From Pseudomonas viciae (lineage in GTDB: Bacteria > Pseudomonadota > Gammaproteobacteria > Pseudomonadales > Pseudomonadaceae), in assembly GCF_004786035.1 (NCBI RefSeq), contig NZ_CP035088.1, positions 5,851,001 through 5,915,000 on the forward strand: a DNA stretch of 64,000 nt, written 5' to 3'. Below the pieces are notes generated by a model that made no database searches, was not told the DNA's origin, and was given only the letters and a program-made list of their open reading frames with translations. Each line of letters begins with the position of its first letter. The stretch's first letter is position 1. Both the position numbers and the translations under genes were made by a program. Below are positions 59,011 through 64,000 of the stretch, in pieces.

Positions 59011-60201
59011 TCAGTTGGGGGCTGAGAGTGGTGCAGCAGCAGCAGCCGCTGCGGCTGGCTTCGCGTCTAATAAGTCAGGCAGGGCAAATTTAAATGTGCT
59101 GATGAAGTCTCTAAGAATACGGCGAAACAGTTCCTTGTTGTCATCACCCATTTCTGCCGGCTCATGGATAGCGTATTGGCCATGGCTCAATAGGTTGAGG
59201 GCCCGATTATAGAGCGCGGTGTCTTCCTCATTCGCGAGAGTTTTGAGGCAGAAGGAAATATCCCCATGCCCAAAGAACGAGGCCGTTTTCTCCATGATGC
59301 TGCGCAACGCATTGAAATGAAATGTGTATAGCTTGCCAGTGGCAGGGTTGGCGGCCGCTTGTAGTTCTGCGAGAGTCGCGACATGGTGGAAAAACGGCGT
59401 GTCCTCGGTGGCTCGCAGAGTAAAGGTACCTTCACCATTTGGACGATGGAGGAAGTAGCGCTTGTGAGACACCTTCGGCTCCCCTTCCTTCGTCCTGCCG
59501 ATCTCATTGCACATCACGTTGAAAAAAAGGGCGTGATGGGAAGAGAAAATCACCTTGATGGAAGCGGGGGCGCCATTCTGGCCTGTCCGGGTGGCGGCCC
59601 GGCGTAAGAGTTTGGCGAGGTCGCAGGCAACAGCGATGGCGTTGTTGTCATCAAGCGAGGATATGGGGTCATCAATGTAAAGATATTTGTTCGATTGATA
59701 AGAGATATGTCCATCGAGCATGCGCTCACAAATGGCCATGAAGAGGCACCAAATGAAAATATTCTGCTCACCTCGGGAAATCTTGATGTTCTCCGCTTCA
59801 CCTTTCCGGAAAGTAACCTTCCATGTCCCATAATCAATGTCGAAGTCAAAGTCGGCATAACGGCTAAGGTAGCCAGCAATCGTTTCATCGAGCGCAAGAT
59901 CTTTCAGGCCGTTGAAGAAAGCGGAGCCAGAATTGAGCTGCAGGTGGCGGGCGGTGTCACCGACAAAGTCATTCTCCCAAGTGAACAGGTCTTCTGTGTA
60001 GGCATTAAAGTAGAGGGTGTCAGCAATGCCCTTGTTCTTGCGCTTACCCGCATCCTTAAACTCCATGGAGAGTCGGGTTTTGCCGGTGCGGTTGTAGGCA
60101 TACAGAAGGACAAGCGCAGTGGGCTTTGTCGGGTTATTTAAGTCGTCGCGCAGCCTCGTTACCAGCGTGCGCAAATTCTGGTAAGTGCGGATACCGCTCA
60201 T
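59011..60201 (-). CDS. PrrC-like anticodon-nuclease candidate (ABC-type ATPase)
   Basis: 396 residues, near the length of E. coli PrrC. ATPase parts: P-loop YAYNRTGKT (34-42), signature SRGEQ (142-146), Walker B YLYIDDPISSLD (173-184) and H-loop SSHH (220-223). The C-terminal region has Arg300-x3-Glu304 and His340 (LLSHG), arranged like the R-x3-E...H triad of the tRNA-cutting domain of PrrC. In E. coli, PrrC is held silent by its type I enzyme and cuts tRNA-Lys when phage inhibits restriction. The gene overlaps hsdS by 3 bp. A poly-Ala tail (383-390) ends the protein. tRNA cleavage is inferred, not shown. Confidence 0.7.
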   Translation of the reverse strand: MSGIRTYQNLRTLVTRLRDDLNNPTKPTALVLLYAYNRTGKTRLSMEFKDAGKRKNKGIADTLYFNAYTEDLFTWENDFVGDTARHLQLNSGSAFFNGLKDLALDETIAGYLSRYADFDFDIDYGTWKVTFRKGEAENIKISRGEQNIFIWCLFMAICERMLDGHISYQSNKYLYIDDPISSLDDNNAIAVACDLAKLLRRAATRTGQNGAPASIKVIFSSHHALFFNVMCNEIGRTKEGEPKVSHKRYFLHRPNGEGTFTLRATEDTPFFHHVATLAELQAAANPATGKLYTFHFNALRSIMEKTASFFGHGDISFCLKTLANEEDTALYNRALNLLSHGQYAIHEPAEMGDDNKELFRRILRDFISTFKFALPDLLDAKPAAAAAAAAPLSAPN

Positions 60202-61499
60202 ACCTCTACCTCCACTGGAGCAGGGAAAATCTGCTGCATTAGCCCCTTTTTGTGGGCCTTAAGGGCTTCGAGCTTTTGGGTTTGCGTGGCAATAAGATCG
60301 TCAAGGCTGGTAAGGCAGTCGGCGATGCGTTGTTGTTCGTCTATATTTTTCGGATAGCAAAAGCTGAGTCTCACAAACACTGACGACTTGATACCCTTAG
60401 CCGTTGATCCGGTGCTGTGAAAATCGATATCTTCCTGCATCGTAGGGCTAAGCAAAGAGTGGAAAAGGAACTCCGGAAGACATCTTTCAGTTTTGGAACG
60501 GAGAGTCAGAAGACGTTGTCCCAAGGCAAATTTCCCGCTACAAGGAAACAGCGCCACATTACCTAGTGGTGCCTCAGTTGTGAAAAGGATATCTCCCGCT
60601 TGCGGAATGCCTCTAGTCATCCACTCTTCGTATTTACTTTCTTCGATATATTCGTCATTTGTCATATCGAGCCAGCCGAACCTCACGTTTTTCGCGGTGA
60701 TCAGCGGGACACCTGAGTCCGATTTTGGCGGAGCTTTCCCTCTGTAATCGATCACTTTTTTAAGGCAGTTAGATAACTCTTCGCGCTCCCACTCTCCTGT
60801 GTTTTGGAATTCGGGGAAGCGAAAGTCGGGTTGACTTTCACCTCCACGAGGAAAAAGCCGCTGCATAAGCCCTTTTTTATGGACTTTGAGAATTTCTACT
60901 TTGCGACCTTGAGCGGAGATTAGCTCGTCCATCGAGCTCAAGCATTCGGCGATTTTTTGTTGTTCAGCTTGTTCCATGGGAAGCGGCAGCCGCCCTGATA
61001 GAAAAGTCGTGTTCGTGATTTGAAGCGTGTTTTTCGCCCCCTTTTGACAGAGCGGAGAAAGAAACTCCTTTGACCGGTTTGGAGCCTCAAAATAGGCCTC
61101 AATCATCAACCCCACGTATGGATTGGGCGGCGTAAAGACGCCGTAAAGTGGCGAAAGTGCGACTTCTCCATCGAACTTGCATTGCTTTACTATGCCGAAC
61201 GGAAAGGCCTTCAAAGGGCTTTTCGTGTAAACCACATCAAAACGTCTTCCTATTGTGTAGTGCGAAGTGTCCGAGGCTGCGAAACTGCGGCCCAAGAGTT
61301 CGATTTGGTTCACGATGCCGTATTCCATCGACACCGAGAAAACATCACGGCCAGCGGTGTTCTTGATTTTGTGTTCCTTGAGGATCTTCGATAGCGGGTC
61401 ATATGACCATGGCTTGTCGAAGCCCGGAAAACGCAGTTTTGGCACCAGTGCGGGCTTAATCTCTTCCAGCGCGCTGGTTGTTTTTGTCTTACTGCTCAT
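60198..61499 (-). CDS. hsdS: Type I restriction specificity subunit
   Basis: 433 residues from the ATG at 61499, which overlaps the hsdR stop by 11 bp; longer starts run back into hsdR. HsdS reads the split DNA target. Two target-recognition domains (about 15-185 and 240-395) are each followed by a conserved helical spacer: QQKIAECLSSMDELISAQGR with VHKKGLMQRLFPRG, and EQQRIADCLTSLDDLIATQT with AHKKGLMQQIFPAP. The two spacers are close copies, as usual. The site recognised cannot be predicted. The stop overlaps the PrrC-like start (ATGA). Confidence 0.94.
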   Translation of the reverse strand: MSSKTKTTSALEEIKPALVPKLRFPGFDKPWSYDPLSKILKEHKIKNTAGRDVFSVSMEYGIVNQIELLGRSFAASDTSHYTIGRRFDVVYTKSPLKAFPFGIVKQCKFDGEVALSPLYGVFTPPNPYVGLMIEAYFEAPNRSKEFLSPLCQKGAKNTLQITNTTFLSGRLPLPMEQAEQQKIAECLSSMDELISAQGRKVEILKVHKKGLMQRLFPRGGESQPDFRFPEFQNTGEWEREELSNCLKKVIDYRGKAPPKSDSGVPLITAKNVRFGWLDMTNDEYIEESKYEEWMTRGIPQAGDILFTTEAPLGNVALFPCSGKFALGQRLLTLRSKTERCLPEFLFHSLLSPTMQEDIDFHSTGSTAKGIKSSVFVRLSFCYPKNIDEQQRIADCLTSLDDLIATQTQKLEALKAHKKGLMQQIFPAPVEVEV

Positions 61500-64000
61500 A
61501 CGCGCTAAGTCCTGAGATGTCGCGGCCCAAGGCGCGCTTGGTAAGGAGGGGGTGCAAGTCTTCCATAAGGGCAAGTTCAGCCTGTGTGCGGGCCTTCCAG
61601 CCAAGATCGAGCGAGGCCATTAGGTCGCTGAGCTGTTCGCCATCGAAAATCATGCGCTGGAGGATGCCATCTACAAAACCTTGTAGGGCAGCAGGATCTA
61701 GGTGGTGTTTGCTAGCAATATCCACTAGCTCTATGGCGTCTTTTTGTTGTTTGAAACGTGTATAGCCGTCGCGAATAGCGGCTTCGCTAAGACCTTCACC
61801 AGCTTTGAGGGTACCAATGTATGCGGCAATTTCCTCGCGCTCGTTCATAAACTTGGCGTCGGCTTGGATCAGGCCAATGAGCTGATCACGGCTCATCTTC
61901 TGTTTGCTGGGCTCTTGCTGTGAGAAACGCGACATCAGCCCCACGATGTAATCGTAGTCGATTACCGCAGATGCGAAGAGCACAAACTCGAAATCGAGCT
62001 GGTCCACTGCATCGGCTTTGCTATCTGCGTCTTTGTCGTTCTTATCTTGCTGGGCCTTAAGGCGTTGAGCCGTTTCCAGATAAGCGCCACGAAAACCAAG
62101 CAGATTTTCTCTGGGCAGGATGTGCTCGATTGCAACAGCATTGTCTTCATTGAGGTCAGTGTATTGGTCAAGTTGTGTTTTGAGGCGCTGTACTTCCTTA
62201 AAGTGGCTTATAAAAGCGGCCCGAGCCTCGTCGCCCTTCAGGTTATGCACGGACTCCGGTGCACAGGCCAAACCTTGCGAACGCATAAAGTCATCTAAGC
62301 TTTGTACTGCAGCCTGCAGTTTTTCAATAACCACGGGAGCCTTGTCCACCAGCCAAATTTCGCGGGCTTGTTTGCCGGACTGTTCGCCGGAGAAACGGGT
62401 AATGGCGATATCTACAGCTTCTTGCTGCTGGCGAAAGTCTAGAATATTGCCGTAGGGTTTGGTGCTGTTAAGTACACGATTGGTACGCGAGAATGCCTGA
62501 ATCAGGCCGTGGTACTTGAGGTTTTTATCCACGTATAACGTATTCAAGTATTTGGAGTCGAAGCCGGTTAGCAGCATGTCGACCACGATGGTAATGTCGA
62601 TTTTCTGCGTATGCGGATAGTCGGCATTGGGCCACTGTTGATCTTTGATACGCTTCTGCACATCTTGGTAGTAGAGATCGAACTCGCTAAGACTGTGGTT
62701 GCTACCGTAGCGTACGTTGTAGTCGGCCAGGATGGCTTTGAGCGCTGCTTTCTTGCCTTCTGGGTCTTCTTCGTTGTCCTGCTTTTCTTGCGGCAAATCC
62801 TCCTGAATCTGCTTTACGTCCGCATTTCCTTCGGCCGGCGGCGAAAATACGCAGGCGATATTCAGCGGCTGGTAGTCAGGGTCCGCCTGTTGTTTAGCGT
62901 GTTGCAATTCGGCAAACAGGCGGTGGTATTCGATGGCGTCGTTGATGCTGGCTGTAGCCAAAATGGCATTAAATCGACGCTGGGCTGTGGCCATGTCGTG
63001 CTTACCAAGGATGGCTTCGATTACTGCCCGCTTAGCCAAGCCTTGCCCAGGCTTGGGTGTTTTCTTGCCTTCCGGTTTGAAGTAGTCGATATGGAAGCGC
63101 AGCACGTTGGCGTCGTCAATAGCGTGAGTGATAGTGTAGGCGTGCAGTTGTTTCTGGAAAAGTTCCTCAGTTGTTTGGTACGACGCCTGCTGGTCTTCAA
63201 CCTTAACGCGGGAGGCATTGTCTTCAAAGATAGGGGTGCCCGTGAAGCCGAACAATTGGGCCTTGGGAAAGAACGCTTTGATAGCTTTGTGATTCTCGCC
63301 AAACTGGGAGCGGTGGCACTCATCAAAAATGAACACAATGCGTTTGTCGCGTAGCGGGGCCAACTGCTCTTTATAGGTGAGCTGGTCGTTGCGTTTGCGT
63401 TGCTTATTTCGTTTGCTGTTTTCATCCAAGGCAAGGCCGAGCTTCTGGATAGTGCTGACGATAACTTTGTCGGCGTAGTCATCGGACAGCAGCCGACGTA
63501 CCAGCGCAGCAGTGTTGGTGTTTTCTTCGACACAACCTTCCTGGAATTTATTGAACTCCTCACGGGTCTGGCGATCCAGATCTTTGCGGTCCACGACAAA
63601 GAGACATTTCTCAATATCAGGGTTGTCCTTGAGCAAGGTAGAAGTCTTGAAGGACGTAAGCGTTTTACCGCTGCCTGTAGTGTGCCAGATATAACCGTTA
63701 CCGCAGTTTTGCTGGATGCAGTCAACAATTGCTTTAACGGCATAAACTTGGTATGGGCGCATCATGATGAGTTTCTGCTCGCTGGCTACCAACACCATGT
63801 AGCGACTGAGTGTTTGGCCAAGCGTGCACTTAACTAAAAAACTCTCTGCGAAGCTGTCGAGAAAGGTAATTTTTTTGTTCGCTTCATCAGCGAACTGATA
63901 GATGGGTAGAAAGCGCTCATCGGCGTTGAATGAGAAATGACGGGCATTATTGTTGGCGAAGTAGTAGGTATTGTCGCGGTTGCTAATGATGAACAACTGC
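61489..64000 (-). CDS. hsdR: Type I restriction endonuclease motor subunit, C-terminal part (cut by window edge)
   Basis: About 837 residues are visible; the N-terminus, which holds the PD-(D/E)xK nuclease, lies beyond the right edge. SF2 helicase motifs: IWHTTGSGKTLTSFKTS (Walker A), FIFDECHRSQFGENH (II), GFTGTPIF (III), VVDMLLTGFDSKYLNTLYVD and GLIQAFSRTNRV (VI). This motor pumps DNA until collision triggers cleavage. It is the first hsd gene in the window, followed by hsdS with an 11-bp overlap. GC is lower than in the chromosomal core. Confidence 0.95.
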   Translation of the reverse strand, partial: QLFIISNRDNTYYFANNNARHFSFNADERFLPIYQFADEANKKITFLDSFAESFLVKCTLGQTLSRYMVLVASEQKLIMMRPYQVYAVKAIVDCIQQNCGNGYIWHTTGSGKTLTSFKTSTLLKDNPDIEKCLFVVDRKDLDRQTREEFNKFQEGCVEENTNTAALVRRLLSDDYADKVIVSTIQKLGLALDENSKRNKQRKRNDQLTYKEQLAPLRDKRIVFIFDECHRSQFGENHKAIKAFFPKAQLFGFTGTPIFEDNASRVKVEDQQASYQTTEELFQKQLHAYTITHAIDDANVLRFHIDYFKPEGKKTPKPGQGLAKRAVIEAILGKHDMATAQRRFNAILATASINDAIEYHRLFAELQHAKQQADPDYQPLNIACVFSPPAEGNADVKQIQEDLPQEKQDNEEDPEGKKAALKAILADYNVRYGSNHSLSEFDLYYQDVQKRIKDQQWPNADYPHTQKIDITIVVDMLLTGFDSKYLNTLYVDKNLKYHGLIQAFSRTNRVLNSTKPYGNILDFRQQQEAVDIAITRFSGEQSGKQAREIWLVDKAPVVIEKLQAAVQSLDDFMRSQGLACAPESVHNLKGDEARAAFISHFKEVQRLKTQLDQYTDLNEDNAVAIEHILPRENLLGFRGAYLETAQRLKAQQDKNDKDADSKADAVDQLDFEFVLFASAVIDYDYIVGLMSRFSQQEPSKQKMSRDQLIGLIQADAKFMNEREEIAAYIGTLKAGEGLSEAAIRDGYTRFKQQKDAIELVDIASKHHLDPAALQGFVDGILQRMIFDGEQLSDLMASLDLGWKARTQAELALMEDLHPLLTKRALGRDISGLSAYEQ

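Noticed and set aside
59011..60201. RloC-type nuclease
   Set aside because: RloC is about twice as long and has a zinc-hook coiled coil; this protein has neither.

Overview
The window looks like a chromosome segment of a Pseudomonas of the P. fluorescens group. The evidence is high-GC coding throughout, many copies of the REP palindrome typical of that group (core GTGGGAGCGAGCTTGCTCGC), and a gene order that, from memory, matches P. aeruginosa PAO1 from the amn region to ppa almost gene for gene.

Layout. 1-4.8 kb: start of AMP nucleosidase (amn), an AidB-like acyl-CoA dehydrogenase and the hybrid sensor kinase LadS, all on the minus strand. 5.1-7.9 kb: thiD, thiE and hemL. 8-14.7 kb: a Sel1 protein, a DUF1820 protein, miaB, ybeZ, ybeY, ybeX/corC and lnt. 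14.7-22.4 kb: a YdcF-type membrane protein, an unknown 106-residue protein, leuS, lptE, holA, a 54-codon arfA and a lytic transglycosylase. 22.5-24.2 kb: an S66 peptidase and an approximately 710 bp inverted-repeat element. 24.2-35.7 kb: a long minus-strand cell-envelope and housekeeping series (proA, nadD, rsfS, rlmH, pbpA, rodA, sltB1, rlpA, dacC, ybeD, lipB, lipA, in order of transcription). 35.8-45.3 kb: mpg, a DedA-PAP2 fusion, a Lon-substrate-domain protein, an LrgAB-like pair, a MaoC protein, a MORN-repeat/C13-peptidase lipoprotein, an NAD(P)-binding protein, a YceK-like lipoprotein, ubiX and mpl. 45.3-53.1 kb: an ethanolamine catabolism locus (sigma-54 activator, aldehyde dehydrogenase, permease, eutB, eutC). 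53.1-56.1 kb: a GNAT protein, dedA, mtfA and ppa.

After ppa the character changes. There is an S24-type repressor, then a visibly lower-GC minus-strand operon encoding a type I restriction-modification system. Its order of transcription is hsdR (cut by the right edge), hsdS, a PrrC-like ATPase, hsdM. The PrrC-like protein has an ABC-type ATPase core and a C-terminal Arg-x3-Glu...His set placed like the catalytic triad of the PrrC anticodon nuclease. This is the most interesting accessory system here: a restriction enzyme carrying a probable tRNA-cutting back-up weapon.

Three other points stand out. arfA has a strong hairpin inside its coding sequence, as expected for a ribosome-rescue factor made from stop-less mRNA. 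A roughly 270 bp-arm inverted repeat with internal microsatellites and a REP lies directly upstream of the S66 peptidase. The ethanolamine locus has a textbook -24/-12 promoter. No tRNA, rRNA, CRISPR array or transposase was found. Long antisense reading frames over the GC-rich genes were treated as shadows.
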